From Granulicella tundricola MP5ACTX9 (lineage in GTDB: Bacteria; Acidobacteriota; Terriglobia; Terriglobales; Acidobacteriaceae): 64,000 nt of DNA. How positions within the stretch are numbered: position 1 is the first letter of the stretch; every line of letters begins with the position of its first letter. A program made the position numbers and the translations under genes. The notes beneath the pieces are model-generated. The model did no database searches and was not told the DNA's origin. It worked only from the letters and a program-made list of their open reading frames with translations. Where the stretch lies: positions 3,472,001 to 3,536,000 of the forward strand of contig NC_015064.1 in the NCBI RefSeq assembly GCF_000178975.2, read 5' to 3'. Shown piece after piece: positions 53,660-63,504 of the stretch.

Positions 53660-56077
53660 TTATTCGCCGGAGCGGCGGATCGGCTTGGACTTCAAACGCT
53701 GCTTGTGAACCGGAGGCGCGTTGCTCGGCGGAGCCTTCTTGCCCTTGCGCTTCTTTGGCTTGCCTTCCGCACCCTCAATGACGGCGCGCATCCAGTAGTT
53801 GCCGTCGCTGTCGACCTCAATGCCATGAACCTCGCGCTCAAAGCCCGGGAACCGCTTGCCGAACTCCTCCATCGCCAGGATGAGCTTGATGACCGGGCTC
53901 TCTGAACTGCCCAGACGCTCACCCGGCATGGACATTGGAATGCCCGGCGGATACGGCACCAGCATCACAGCCGCCAGACGGCCGGCCATCTCGTTGAAGC
54001 GAATGCGCTCGGTCTGATTCTTCACCAGCTTCTGGTAGGTCTGCGCTGGCGTCAGCACGGGATCGAAGTCCTCATCGCACGCAGCGTTCACCAGGCCAGC
54101 CAGATCGAGATCCCCCATCACGGAGTGCATCTCGTCTGAAAGCTCTTTCAGGCTCACATTGCGGTATCGCGCGGGATACTTCGAGACCAACTCCGGTAAT
54201 GCCTCTTCGAGAGGCGCCTCAGAGTCGTAGAGCCGCTTGAACTCGAACAGATTCTCAAGCAGCGAGCCCCACTTGCCCTTCGACGTACCCACCGAGAACA
54301 GGACCAGCACCGTGTAGTCGCCGACCCGCGCAATTTCAACGCGGCGGCTGTCCAGAAACTCCACCAGGATCGACGCAGGAATGCCCCACTCGGAGATCTT
54401 GCCCTGTGGATTCACACCCGGCGTCAGAATCGTCACCTTAGTCGGGTCCAGCATGCAGTAGTCGTCTGCGATGTCCTCGTCCTGATAGCCGTGCCAGTCC
54501 TCGCCCGGCTTCAGCGTCCAGCAGGAGGATGCAGTTCCCAGCAAGGAGTCCGGTGCCTCCTCAAACACGAACGACTCATCCGTCCGCGGGTCAATCACAA
54601 CCTCAGGCTGATACAGCCGGAAGAACCATCCGTCGCCGTTCGATTCCGCAAGCCGCAGGCGGTGGGCAATCGAGCTCATCGCCTTGCGGAAGCTGATCGC
54701 ATCCTGAATCGTCTCGTCCATCAACGTGGGGCCGGCAGGCTCGTCCATCATTGCCGCAGCCACGTCCAGCGAGGCAATCAGCGGATAGAAGGGAGACGTG
54801 GTGCCATGCATCATGAAGGATTCGTTGAACTGGTCGAAGTCTAGCGGAGCCCTCTGGCTCAGCTTCACATGCACCATCGAGCCCATGGAGAATGCCGCCA
54901 GCATCTTGTGCGTGGACTGCACGGAAAAGATTGCAGGCCGGTCCGGCATGTCGTCCGGCACATCCATCGCAAAACGCCCGCGATAGATGGGATGGAACTT
55001 CGCGTAGGCATACCAGGCCTCGTCAAAATGAACGCGAGGCACGGACTTTGAAAGCTCCTGCACCACGCGGTTCACGTCATAGCAAAGCCCGTCGTAGGTT
55101 GAGTTTGTTACGACCGCGTAGGTCGGTTCCTTGGAAGGCGCACCCGGCGTAAAAGGGCTCTTATCGATCAGCGACTTCACGTTCTCCGGGCTGAAGCGCT
55201 TCAGCGGCACCAGCCCGATCATCCCGTAGCCATTGCGCGTCGGCTTGAAGTATACCGGTCGCGCGCCCGTCACCGTCAGCGAGTGGCAGATGGACTTATG
55301 GCAGTTCGCATCCGCCAGCACGATATCGTCCTGCGCGATCACGCCGTGCCCGATGATCTGGTTGGAGTTCGAGCTTCCACCCAGCACGTAGAACGTCCAG
55401 TCCGCGCCAAAGATACGCGCGGCATTGCGTTCACTCTCGCCCGGAGGGCCAATGTGATCCAGCCACGAGCCCAGCGGAGCAGTCGAAATCCCAAGGTCCG
55501 AACGCATGATGTTTTCGCCGAAGAACTTGTGGAACTCCATGCCGATGGGGTGCTTCAGGAAAGCCACGCCGCCCATGTGTCCCGGCGCGTCCCAGCTATA
55601 CGCACCTTCATCCGTGTACTTCTTCAGGACCTTGAAGTACGGGGGCAGCAACGTCTCGTGATAGCGCTCGACCGCAAAGTCGACGCGGTTGGCGATGAAC
55701 GCCGGCGTATCGCCAAAGAGGTGGATGTACTCATGCACCTGCCGCACGACCTCCAGCGGCAGCTCCGAGACCAGCGTCCGGTCCGCGATGAGGAAGATCG
55801 GAATCTTCTTGTTGCGCCGCCGCACCGCGCGCAGAATCTGCAGCGCCTCGCGTTCCTGGAACTGGTTGTCGCCTTCGAGATCCCAGTCCAGCAGGATCGA
55901 CGAGTACGAAGGGTCTGACGTGATCAGCGAGAGCCCATCCTCAGGGGTCGAGGTACGCACCACCTCATAGCCTTCCTCGCCAATCGCACTGACGAGCCGC
56001 TCCATGGCACGGTCGGAGACAGAGTCAGTCCCACCCACCTCACTCGCAATCAAAAGAACCCAACGCCCTTCGCTCAT
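53660..56077 (-). CDS. Arginine/lysine/ornithine decarboxylase, fold type I
   Basis: 805 residues. N-terminal wing (1-130) resembles a receiver fold (ILLDWDLEG), as in AdiA and LdcC. The aminotransferase-fold core has APGHMGG, and PLP Lys391 in SVQSTHKML with VHFDEAWYAY (PLP-ring Asp) before it. The C-terminal domain follows, with an unusual basic tail (KPKKRKGKKAPPSNAPPVHK). Length and motifs fit biodegradative arginine decarboxylase best; lysine cannot be ruled out. It would consume protons (acid resistance) or feed polyamines. No antiporter gene is adjacent. Confidence 0.88.
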   Translation of the reverse strand: MSEGRWVLLIASEVGGTDSVSDRAMERLVSAIGEEGYEVVRTSTPEDGLSLITSDPSYSSILLDWDLEGDNQFQEREALQILRAVRRRNKKIPIFLIADRTLVSELPLEVVRQVHEYIHLFGDTPAFIANRVDFAVERYHETLLPPYFKVLKKYTDEGAYSWDAPGHMGGVAFLKHPIGMEFHKFFGENIMRSDLGISTAPLGSWLDHIGPPGESERNAARIFGADWTFYVLGGSSNSNQIIGHGVIAQDDIVLADANCHKSICHSLTVTGARPVYFKPTRNGYGMIGLVPLKRFSPENVKSLIDKSPFTPGAPSKEPTYAVVTNSTYDGLCYDVNRVVQELSKSVPRVHFDEAWYAYAKFHPIYRGRFAMDVPDDMPDRPAIFSVQSTHKMLAAFSMGSMVHVKLSQRAPLDFDQFNESFMMHGTTSPFYPLIASLDVAAAMMDEPAGPTLMDETIQDAISFRKAMSSIAHRLRLAESNGDGWFFRLYQPEVVIDPRTDESFVFEEAPDSLLGTASSCWTLKPGEDWHGYQDEDIADDYCMLDPTKVTILTPGVNPQGKISEWGIPASILVEFLDSRRVEIARVGDYTVLVLFSVGTSKGKWGSLLENLFEFKRLYDSEAPLEEALPELVSKYPARYRNVSLKELSDEMHSVMGDLDLAGLVNAACDEDFDPVLTPAQTYQKLVKNQTERIRFNEMAGRLAAVMLVPYPPGIPMSMPGERLGSSESPVIKLILAMEEFGKRFPGFEREVHGIEVDSDGNYWMRAVIEGAEGKPKKRKGKKAPPSNAPPVHKQRLKSKPIRRSGE

Positions 56078-56140
56078 TCCACCTCACAAACCCAAACAAG
56101 CTATGGTATCGCCTTTTGGGTTACGAAGTGATCACGGGGC

Positions 56141-57487
56141 CTAAATGCCCAACTCCGCTTGAATCGCCCCAGCGATCGCATCCGCATGCTTCCGCATCTG
56201 CCCCTCATCCTCCGCCTCGATCATCACCCGCGCCAGCTTCTCCGTGCCCGAGTACCGGATCACCACCCGCCCCGTCCCCTTGAGCGCAGCCTCAGCCTCC
56301 GCAATCGCGTTGGCCACCGTGGCAATCTCCTCCAGCGGCCGCTTCTCCCGCACCTTCACATTCACGATCACCTGCGGAAACGTCTTCAGATCGCTCGTCA
56401 GCTCCGCCAGCGTCTTGCCCGAGCGATGGATTACGTCCAGGACCAGCAAGGCCGTCAGCAGCCCGTCCCCCGTGGTCGACCGACCCGCAAAGATGATGTG
56501 CCCGCTCTGCTCTCCGCCCAGCGTAGCCCCCGTCGCGAGCATCTGTTCCAGCACATACTTATCCCCCACCGGGGCCCGCAGCATCGCAATCCCGGAGCGC
56601 CCCAGCGCAGCTTCCAGCCCCATGTTCGACATCGTCGTCGCCACCACGGTCGCGTTCTTCAACTCCCCACGCGCATGCAGATCCCTAGCCGCAAGCAGCA
56701 GCACCGCATCCCCATTCACGACCTTGCCCGTCTCATCCGCAAACAGCGCACGATCCGCGTCGCCATCGAACGTAATCCCAATCGAAGCCTGATGCCGCAC
56801 CACCTCCGCCGCCACAACCTCAGGATGGAGCGCCCCGCAGCCCAGGTTGATGTTCCGCCCATCCGGGCTCGCATGGGTGATCAGGCAAGTGCCACCCAAA
56901 TCCGAAAACAACTGCGGCGCAACCGAACTTGCCGCGCCATTCGCGCAGTCCACCACAACCCGCTTGTTATCCAGCGACAATCCCGGTACAGCCGCCAGCA
57001 GAAATCGCATGTACTCCGCGCGATCCGCATCATTCACAGCCGGCGCATCGGCCGCCACTGGAGCGGCTGTATGAGACTCCAACTGCCGCTCAATCTCAGC
57101 CTCGATCGCCATCTCCGTCCCATCTGGCAGCTTGTAGCCATCCGGCCCAAACAGCTTGATCCCGTTATCCTGCCACGGATTGTGCGACGCCGAGATCACC
57201 ACCCCCGCCGCGAACCCATGCGCGTGCGTCAGGTGCGCCACCGCCGGCGTCGTGATCACGCCCGCATTCTCCACCGTCGCACCACCCGTCACCAGCCCCG
57301 CCGTCAGCGTCGCCGCAATCTCCCCGCAGGACTCCCGCGTGTCCATCCCCAGCAGCACCCGCGGTGCATCCGTCACAGCCTTCAGCGACTTCGCCAATGC
57401 CAATCCCACCGCGTGAACCGTCGTTGCATCAAGCGGTGCCTGTCCAGCCACACCGCGAATCCCATCCGTCCCAAAAAACTTCTTCAT
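56141..57487 (-). CDS. glmM: Phosphoglucosamine mutase
   Basis: 448 residues. FFGTDGIRGVAG start, catalytic phosphoserine Ser101 in VISASHNPWQDNG, magnesium loop TFDGDADR, sugar-binding GGEQSGHI and phosphate-binding RYSGTEKLARVM are all present. It isomerises glucosamine-6-P to glucosamine-1-P for UDP-GlcNAc and peptidoglycan. The start overlaps the xseA stop by four bases (ATGA), so the two are coupled. Confidence 0.96.
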   Translation of the reverse strand: MKKFFGTDGIRGVAGQAPLDATTVHAVGLALAKSLKAVTDAPRVLLGMDTRESCGEIAATLTAGLVTGGATVENAGVITTPAVAHLTHAHGFAAGVVISASHNPWQDNGIKLFGPDGYKLPDGTEMAIEAEIERQLESHTAAPVAADAPAVNDADRAEYMRFLLAAVPGLSLDNKRVVVDCANGAASSVAPQLFSDLGGTCLITHASPDGRNINLGCGALHPEVVAAEVVRHQASIGITFDGDADRALFADETGKVVNGDAVLLLAARDLHARGELKNATVVATTMSNMGLEAALGRSGIAMLRAPVGDKYVLEQMLATGATLGGEQSGHIIFAGRSTTGDGLLTALLVLDVIHRSGKTLAELTSDLKTFPQVIVNVKVREKRPLEEIATVANAIAEAEAALKGTGRVVIRYSGTEKLARVMIEAEDEGQMRKHADAIAGAIQAELGI

Positions 57488-59070
57488 CTGCCAGCCTTCT
57501 CCGTCGTTTCAATCTCTGTGATGCGAGCGCGCACACTTCCCCGCGCAAGCCGTGCTCGAATAACCTGTTCCACCCCAGCCTCACCCGCATCCCGCAGGAT
57601 GCCGCCGTCCGCCCCATACACAATCGCATAGCCACGATTCAGCACCGCCAGCGGCGAAAGCGCCTCCAGCCGCGCGCTGGCACGCTCCAGCCGAACTCCG
57701 CGCCGCGCCACCATATCCTTCCCCGCCCGGTCCATCCTTGCCACCGCAATCTCCAGCCGCCGCTTCGCCATCGCCACCCGAACCGTAGGGTCCTGCCGCC
57801 GCAGCCTCGCTTCCAAAGCAATCACCCTGCCCGACCGCAAACGCTCAACCCGGGCAAACGCCGCTACCATCCGAAACTGCAACTCATCGACCTTCTGATG
57901 CCGCAACGAGATCGAATCCCGCAGCCTCGCCAGCACCTGCTCCGCGCTCAACCGGAAGAGCCTCTGCCGCGCATGCATCAGGTGGTATCGCCCTGCCCTT
58001 TGCACGCGAGCCTCCAGGGCCGAAATCCGCTCCCCAATCCTGTGTTGCGCGACCGTAATCAGCTCTGCCGCTGCGCTCGGCGTAGGTGCCCGCAGGTCCG
58101 CAACAAAGTCCGCGATCGTCGTATCGATCTCATGCCCGATCGCAGAAACCACCGGCAGCTCAGACTCCGCAATCACCCGCGCCAGAGCCTCATCGTTGAA
58201 TCCCGCCAGGTCCTCAAACGACCCGCCCCCCCGCGCAATCAGGATCAGATCCACCCGATCCGGATGCTTATTGAACCACCGCACGCCGGCCATCACGGAG
58301 GGAGCGCATTGCGGCCCCTGCATCGTCGCCGGGTAGACCAATAGATTCAGCCGCGCATGACGCCGCCGAACCACGTTGATGATATCGGTTAGCGCAGCCC
58401 CGTTCGCCGAGGTCACAATTCCCACGCAATGCGGAAACGGCGGCAGCGGCTTCTTCCGCGCCGCATCGAACAGCCCCTCCGCCGCCAGCCGCTTCTTCAA
58501 CTGCTCGAACGCCAGTTGCAGCGCGCCTTCGCCACGCGGGCGCATCGTCTCCGCAATCAGTTGGAGTTGTCCCCGCGTCTCATAGACTGAGATCCGTCCG
58601 CGCACCTCCACCGAAAGTCCGTCCTTAGGCTTGAACCCCAACAAACTGGCCTGCCGCCGGAACATCACCACGGAAAGCTGGGCGTCCCCATCCTTCAGCG
58701 TGAGGTACACATGCCCTGAGGCCGCAGGCCTGCAGTTGGAAATCTCACCTTCAACCGTCAGCGTGCCCTCATAGCTCCGCTCCACGCTCTGACGAATCTC
58801 GTTCAGAAGCTGCCGAACCGTGTAAAGAATCGGCTCCCGCACCTTGGCCACAACTGAAGGCTCAGGGGGAGTCAACACAATCGGCGCATACACCCGAGGT
58901 CCCACGGGGGCCTTCACGGGCTCCGGCACAATCACCGGCCCCGGCTCAAACGCAAACATCGGCTGTTCAGGATTTGCTTTGTATTTGGCGCCCGCCCCGG
59001 CACCCTTCCGAGGCTTCCCCTTACCCGCCCTCAAACTCAAAAAGCTCGGAATCGGATCATCCACAGGCAT
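57484..59070 (-). CDS. xseA: Exodeoxyribonuclease VII large subunit
   Basis: 528 residues, longer than usual by an N-terminal extension of about 75 (basic, Gly/Pro-rich). OB-fold TLTVEGEISNCRPAASGHVY, LTLKDGDAQLSVVMFR; catalytic domain GIVTSANGAALTDIINVVRR, ILIARGGGSFEDLAGFNDE, VSAIGHEIDTTIADFVADLR; C-terminal coiled coil and NRGYAIVYGADG. With the small subunit XseB (not in the window) it degrades single-stranded DNA. It overlaps glmM by four bases. Confidence 0.95.
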   Translation of the reverse strand: MPVDDPIPSFLSLRAGKGKPRKGAGAGAKYKANPEQPMFAFEPGPVIVPEPVKAPVGPRVYAPIVLTPPEPSVVAKVREPILYTVRQLLNEIRQSVERSYEGTLTVEGEISNCRPAASGHVYLTLKDGDAQLSVVMFRRQASLLGFKPKDGLSVEVRGRISVYETRGQLQLIAETMRPRGEGALQLAFEQLKKRLAAEGLFDAARKKPLPPFPHCVGIVTSANGAALTDIINVVRRRHARLNLLVYPATMQGPQCAPSVMAGVRWFNKHPDRVDLILIARGGGSFEDLAGFNDEALARVIAESELPVVSAIGHEIDTTIADFVADLRAPTPSAAAELITVAQHRIGERISALEARVQRAGRYHLMHARQRLFRLSAEQVLARLRDSISLRHQKVDELQFRMVAAFARVERLRSGRVIALEARLRRQDPTVRVAMAKRRLEIAVARMDRAGKDMVARRGVRLERASARLEALSPLAVLNRGYAIVYGADGGILRDAGEAGVEQVIRARLARGSVRARITEIETTEKAGR

Positions 59071-59196
59071 CCGCTAAAGTCTAACGCAAAGGACAGTGGC
59101 GAAGCAGTGAAGCACCAAGTGGCTAGACAGTGGAGCAGCAGCACCGACTGCCTCTCCACGACCCCATCACTGCCATCCCACTGTTCCTAAACTGTC

Positions 59197-59565
59197 CTAA
59201 GCTGTCTTCAGCATCGTTCCGGCCTCACGCAGCAGCTCCGCCGGCTGGCAGGGCTTGGTCAGGATCTGCACCTTCTGCCGCAACCCTTTGGCCGTATCCT
59301 GCACCCGCCCCAGGCTTCCATACAGCCCCGTCAATACCAGAATCGGGCACCCGGGAAGCTCGCGCCCCAGGTCCAGCATCAGGTCTACCCCATCCCGTCC
59401 CGGCATATCGATATCGCAGATCACCAGGTCCGGCACCTGGCTCATCGCCGCGATCAGCGCCTCCCCGGCAGAGTACGCCGTCGTTACTTCAAATCCATGC
59501 TTTTCGAAGATAAGGCTCAACGTGCGAGCTACAACAAGTTCGTCGTCAACGATCAGAATTTTCAT
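59197..59565 (-). CDS. Single-domain response regulator (receiver)
   Basis: 122 residues from ATG 59565: MKILIVDDELVVARTLSLIF with the acidic pair, phospho-Asp in LVICDIDMPGRDGVDLM, Thr in LVLTGLYG and Lys in ILTKPCQPAELL. No output domain is present, so it probably works by protein contact, like CheY-type relay proteins. No kinase is adjacent. The reverse frame extends upstream without a better start. Confidence 0.88.
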   Translation of the reverse strand: MKILIVDDELVVARTLSLIFEKHGFEVTTAYSAGEALIAAMSQVPDLVICDIDMPGRDGVDLMLDLGRELPGCPILVLTGLYGSLGRVQDTAKGLRQKVQILTKPCQPAELLREAGTMLKTA

Positions 59566-59751
59566 GGCCGTCTCTCGCGAAGTCAGGTTGGATTCCAACA
59601 AAAAACCTCGTACGCCTATCCAAATGCACCAGGTTTCCGCTGTCAAGTGAACATTTGGCGGTTATGTCGCATCGGGAACATAGTGGTTTGACGAAACCAA
59701 AACGGGACAGTCACCCTTACACCCGCGCCACCCCCAAGGTAAGGTAGACCC

Positions 59752-60975
59752 ATGCACGTCCTCGCCTGCATTCTGGGAATCTTCTTCTGTAACGGCGTCG
59801 TACTCGACGCCTTCCAGACCATCATCCTGCCGCGCCGTCCCTCCGGCCGCTTCCGCATCACGCGCCTCTTCTACATCGTCACATGGGGGCCGCTTACCGC
59901 GATTGCCGCCCGGGTCCGCGACCGCCGCGTCCGCGAGCAGATCTACAGCATCTACGGGCCCGTCTCCCTCATCCTGCTGCTCGGCCTCTGGGCCGTCATC
60001 CTGATCACCGGCTTCGCCCTCATCTACTTCGCCGCCGGCACCCCCTTCCATGACGCTGTCCTCCTCACCCACGCCACAGACCTCGCACGCCTGCGGGACG
60101 ACCTCTACGTCAGCGGCACCACCCTCTTCACCCTCGGCATGGGCGACGTCATCCCCCTCACCCATCTCGCACGCGTCGTCGTCGTTCTCGAATCCGGCAC
60201 CGGCCTGGGCTTTGTGGCGCTTGTCATCGGATACCTGCCCGTCATCTACCAGGCCTTCTCCCGCCGCGAGGTCTCCGTCGCCATGCTCGACGGCCGGGCC
60301 GGCTCACCCCCCACCGCCACCGAGCTTCTTCGGCGCCATGGCTTTGAAGGCGGCCAGGAAGAGCTCATTACCCTGCTTGAAGAGTGGGAGCGCTGGGCCG
60401 CCGAGATCCTTGAATCCCACATCTCCTACCCCATCCTCTGTTACTACCGCTCCCAGCATGACAACCAGAGCTGGCTCTCCGCGCTCGTCGCCATCCTCGA
60501 CGCCTGCGCCCTCTTGATCACTACCATCGACGGCCCCACCACCCGCCAGGCACAGCTCACCTTCGCCATGGCCCGCCACGCCCTCATCGATCTCGGCCAC
60601 GTCTTCCATGTGGAGGGCAAGCTGGCACCGGAATCCGAGATCACCGATGAGCGCCTCCCCGCCGAGGTCTTCGACCGGCTCTGCGATGCGCTGGGCGAGA
60701 TGCAGATGCGCCTCTGCGGAGACCCCGCCACCATGCGCCGCCTCACCGCCATCCGCGCCATGTACGAGCCCCACGCCCTGGCCCTCTCCAACTACCTCTG
60801 CATGCCACTGCCCCTCTGGATCGCCGAACCCAAGGCCGGAGACGCCTGGAAGAAGGTCGCCGACCTCCGCATGAAGCAATCCACCCCCACCCCCATCGAC
60901 CCACTCAATGCCCAAAGACACGTAAGCTCAAACTCCACCGCACTGAACCTGCATGACGAAGAGCACGGCTTCTAG
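59752..60975 (+). CDS. Potassium-channel-like membrane protein
   Basis: 407 residues. Hydrophobic segments at about 1-15, 40-53, 70-95 and 137-165 surround a pore loop with TTLFTLGMGD (123-132), a variant of the K+ filter TVGYGD, as in the Ion_trans_2 family. The cytoplasmic C-terminal 240 residues are helical (LLEEWERWAAEILESHISYP, DRLCDALGEMQMRLC) and resemble a conserved extension in bacterial ion-channel family proteins, not RCK. Ion selectivity cannot be read with certainty. Confidence 0.8.
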   Translation: MHVLACILGIFFCNGVVLDAFQTIILPRRPSGRFRITRLFYIVTWGPLTAIAARVRDRRVREQIYSIYGPVSLILLLGLWAVILITGFALIYFAAGTPFHDAVLLTHATDLARLRDDLYVSGTTLFTLGMGDVIPLTHLARVVVVLESGTGLGFVALVIGYLPVIYQAFSRREVSVAMLDGRAGSPPTATELLRRHGFEGGQEELITLLEEWERWAAEILESHISYPILCYYRSQHDNQSWLSALVAILDACALLITTIDGPTTRQAQLTFAMARHALIDLGHVFHVEGKLAPESEITDERLPAEVFDRLCDALGEMQMRLCGDPATMRRLTAIRAMYEPHALALSNYLCMPLPLWIAEPKAGDAWKKVADLRMKQSTPTPIDPLNAQRHVSSNSTALNLHDEEHGF

Positions 60976-60980
60976 CCGAA

Positions 60981-61067
60981 GCGAATCACAGCGTGCGCAG
61001 AGCAAAAGAGAGACCACAGAGGATCTCTCTGTGGTCTCGTGGTTCTCTCGTGTTCTCTGTGATTCGC
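60981..61067. terminator. Nested palindrome between convergent genes
   Basis: Outer arms GCGAATCACAG (60981-60991) / CTGTGATTCGC (61057-61067), inner arms GAGACCACAGAG (61010-61021) / CTCTGTGGTCTC (61027-61038), followed by TTTTA. It probably acts as a terminator for both converging genes, although the size and nesting are unusual. Confidence 0.65.
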
Positions 61068-61069
61068 TT

Positions 61070-61870
61070 TTACTGCTGAAGCGAAGGCCCAGTCGCGGCA
61101 GCCGGATTCAACTTCTGTGCCGCCAGAACGCCGCCGACACCCTTGGCGTCCTTATCCTTCAACTGCGCGTAGATCTTGCGAGCCTGCTCGGTCTTGCCCT
61201 CAGCCGTGTACATCTCGGCCAGCGCGATCTGCGCCGTAGCCGCCGGAACCGTGTTCGTCGGCTTCGCAGCAAGCTGGTTGTATAGGTCGACGGCCTGCCC
61301 ATCGCGCCCGGTCTGCCGGTAAAGATCCGCCAGCGCAAGCTTCGCCAGGTTCGCCAGATCCTTGTCGAAGCCGTCCGCGACTGCCTTCAACGTCGTCTCC
61401 GCCGTTTGGGTCTGGCCTGCCTCTGCAGCGGTCAAGCCGGCGAAGTAGCGTGCATTCTTGCCGTCCTTGGTCATACCGTAGTGGTCGGCCACGTTCGCAA
61501 ACAGCTTGTTCGCCGCCGTGGCACGCTCGGCCACGTTGGCATAGGTCTTCACGCCAGGCATCGCGGGCTGGCCAGCAATCGCCACGGGCGCCTGGTACAC
61601 CTGCATCGCCTCACCAAAGGCTGTCTCCGCCGCGTTGGAACGCTGCGTGTAGATCACGCCGACAGCTACAAGAATGATGATGACGGCCAGCAGGAGTGAA
61701 ACCGTCACGATCACCGACTTGCGGTTTTCCTTGGCCCACTCAAGGCCGTGGCTGGTGGTGGTGATGAAGTTATCCTGCTTGAGAGCTGCTTTGGTCTGTT
61801 GATCCACGGGTCTGGGTTCTTCCTTTTCGGTCGCGGCGAAAGATTCAGCCGCGGGAGAGCTTGTGAGCAT
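61070..61870 (-). CDS. Single-pass membrane protein with TPR domain (YfgM-like)
   Basis: 266 residues from ATG 61870. A cytoplasmic N-terminal segment of about 60 residues precedes one membrane helix (VIVTVSLLLAVIIILVAVGV), followed by a periplasmic tetratricopeptide region (ARYFAGLTAAEAGQTQTAET, ANLAKLALADLYRQTGRDGQ, AQIALAEMYTAEGKTEQARK). This is the layout of YfgM/TPR_21 proteins that act as ancillary chaperones near the Sec translocon. The ribosome site is weak. Convergent with the channel gene. Confidence 0.8.
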   Translation of the reverse strand: MLTSSPAAESFAATEKEEPRPVDQQTKAALKQDNFITTTSHGLEWAKENRKSVIVTVSLLLAVIIILVAVGVIYTQRSNAAETAFGEAMQVYQAPVAIAGQPAMPGVKTYANVAERATAANKLFANVADHYGMTKDGKNARYFAGLTAAEAGQTQTAETTLKAVADGFDKDLANLAKLALADLYRQTGRDGQAVDLYNQLAAKPTNTVPAATAQIALAEMYTAEGKTEQARKIYAQLKDKDAKGVGGVLAAQKLNPAAATGPSLQQ

Positions 61871-62324
61871 TGGCGCAGCGACTAGTTTAGCAGGGCATTC
61901 CAGAATTTCTCCGCAATCGTTGACTCCGGGCATCATCTTAGGTAGTCTGGAAGCTCGCGCAGTCTCGCGTCTGCACGTCTGTACCCGGCTATGCCGTGAT
62001 TCGGACGAAGAAAACGGGCGAGACAAAGGCCTCGAGAGCTGGACCGATCCGAAGTACAGGACGAGTTCCGGCCAGTCGCAGCCAAGTCGTGATCCAGGCC
62101 GACAGTCCTGAAACTCTGGTGAATTCAAGCCTTAGTTGATCCCATACTGTCCCCGGCAGTCCGGTCTCGCGGTGGAGCTTCCCCGCAAACCTTTCGCCAG
62201 GCACTCAGATTCTTCTGCGGACGGCCTTGTGCCGCCTGCCAACCATGTTCGTTTCGCCTCTCATCTTCATGCCCCACGCCGCCCCCTAACTGAAGACGGC
62301 AGAACCAGGGAGTACATCCGCACT
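61871..62324. other. Gene-free leader region upstream of rplM
   Basis: 454 bp without a credible gene. A possible promoter is TTGACT (61920-61925) with TAGTCT (61943-61948) at 17-bp spacing, facing rplM, which would leave a leader of about 370 bases. A ribosomal-protein autoregulatory structure is conceivable but I see no recognised motif. Confidence 0.4.
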
Positions 62325-62837
62325 ATGAACAACACCACCACGATCCCCAGCGGCAAAGACATTCAGCGCAAGTGGTTTGTGATCGACGCAGCCGGCAAGA
62401 CGCTCGGCCGTCTCTCCACTACCGCCGCCAGCATTCTGGCCGGCAAGCTGAACCCGCTCTACACCCCCTACATCGACATGGGCGACCACGTTATCGTGAT
62501 CAACGCCGAGAAGATCGTCCTCACCGGCCTCAAGGCTGACAGCAAGATGTATCGCCGCTACACCGGCTTCCCCGGCGGTCTGCGCGAGGAAAGCTTCATC
62601 AAGCTGCTGGCTCGCCGTCCGGAAGCGATCGTCGAACAGTCGATCAAGGGCATGCTGCCGAAGAGCAAGATGGGCCGCCAGATGGCCACCAAGCTGAAGG
62701 TCTACAAGGGCGGACAGCATCCTCACTTCGCCCAGCAGCCGGTGCCGTTGGAGTTCCACGCTTCGAACGCAAAGAAGACCCCAGGCGTTCCCAAGCCCGG
62801 TCAGCCGACGCACCACATCCCGGCTCTCGAAGGCTAA
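62325..62837 (+). CDS. rplM: 50S ribosomal protein L13
   Basis: 170 residues from ATG 62325. [59 protein letters not shown] and [15 protein letters not shown] are L13 signatures. It is about 20 residues longer than usual at the C-terminus ([21 protein letters not shown] region). It is followed by rpsI after 70 bp, the universal L13-S9 pair. Confidence 0.97.
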   Translation: MNNTTTIPSGKDIQRKWFVIDAAGKTLGRLSTTAASILAGKLNPLYTPYIDMGDHVIVINAEKIVLTGLKADSKMYRRYTGFPGGLREESFIKLLARRPEAIVEQSIKGMLPKSKMGRQMATKLKVYKGGQHPHFAQQPVPLEFHASNAKKTPGVPKPGQPTHHIPALEG

Positions 62838-62907
62838 AGTCTCCGTCTCTCGTGGTTAGTTCATCCGGACTCTTACTTCTACTTAGGTTTTGATTTTGAG
62901 GAGCAAC

Positions 62908-63303
62908 ATGGCAGATCTTATTCAGTACTACGGCACCGGTCGTCGCAAGAGCTCGATCGCCCGTGTCTTCCTGCGTCCCGGCAGCGGCAAGTTCACTGTC
63001 AACAAGAAGGACGTAGACGTCTACTTCGTCACCCCTCAGCAGCGCGTCGCGGCTCGCCGTTCGCTCGGCATCGCCGGCATTGAAGAGACCTTTGACGTTC
63101 TCACCACCGTTCGCGGCGGCGGCGTCATGGGCCAGGCCGATGCAGTCAAGCTCGGCATCGCACGTGCGCTCATGGAGTTCAACCCTGAACTGCGCAAGGC
63201 TCTGAAGGCTGAAGGCCTGACGACCCGCGATTCGCGCGGCAAGGAACGCAAGAAGTACGGGCAGAAGGGCGCTCGCGCACGCTTCCAGTTCAGCAAGCGG
63301 TAA
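62908..63303 (+). CDS. rpsI: 30S ribosomal protein S9
   Basis: 131 residues from ATG 62908, with GAGGAG upstream. [20 protein letters not shown] at the start and the basic C-terminal tail [18 protein letters not shown], which reaches the ribosomal P site, are complete. Operon with rplM. Confidence 0.98.
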   Translation: MADLIQYYGTGRRKSSIARVFLRPGSGKFTVNKKDVDVYFVTPQQRVAARRSLGIAGIEETFDVLTTVRGGGVMGQADAVKLGIARALMEFNPELRKALKAEGLTTRDSRGKERKKYGQKGARARFQFSKR

Positions 63304-63316
63304 TCAGCTTCTTGTT

Positions 63317-63346
63317 CCGGGCCGCTGGTTGTATGCGGCGGTCCGG
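63317..63346 (+). terminator. Probable terminator after rpsI
   Basis: CCGGGCCGC (63317-63325) pairs with GCGGCGGTCCGG (63335-63346, with small bulges), followed by AGCTTGTTTT. It separates the rplM-rpsI unit from rpsB. Confidence 0.55.
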
Positions 63347-63504
63347 AGCTTGTTTTCGCATCAACTTCGGGATCTTTCATCGCCCGGGGCATGGACTTAA
63401 ATCTCCCGACGCCTTACCGCAAGGGATCAACACAGACTTGGGCCGTTACTTTTCCGGAGATGACCGGGAAGTGCGGAGCGCAGGTCTTAAAACAGGAGCC
63501 TCAC

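Noticed and set aside
53660..56077. Receiver domain fused to the decarboxylase as a novel signalling enzyme
   Set aside because: The N-terminal wing domain of AdiA/LdcC-type decarboxylases normally has a receiver-like fold, so this is ordinary for the family.
56159..57631. 490-codon open frame on the plus strand
   Set aside because: Antisense to glmM and the end of xseA; the Arg/Pro/His-rich translation has no domain.
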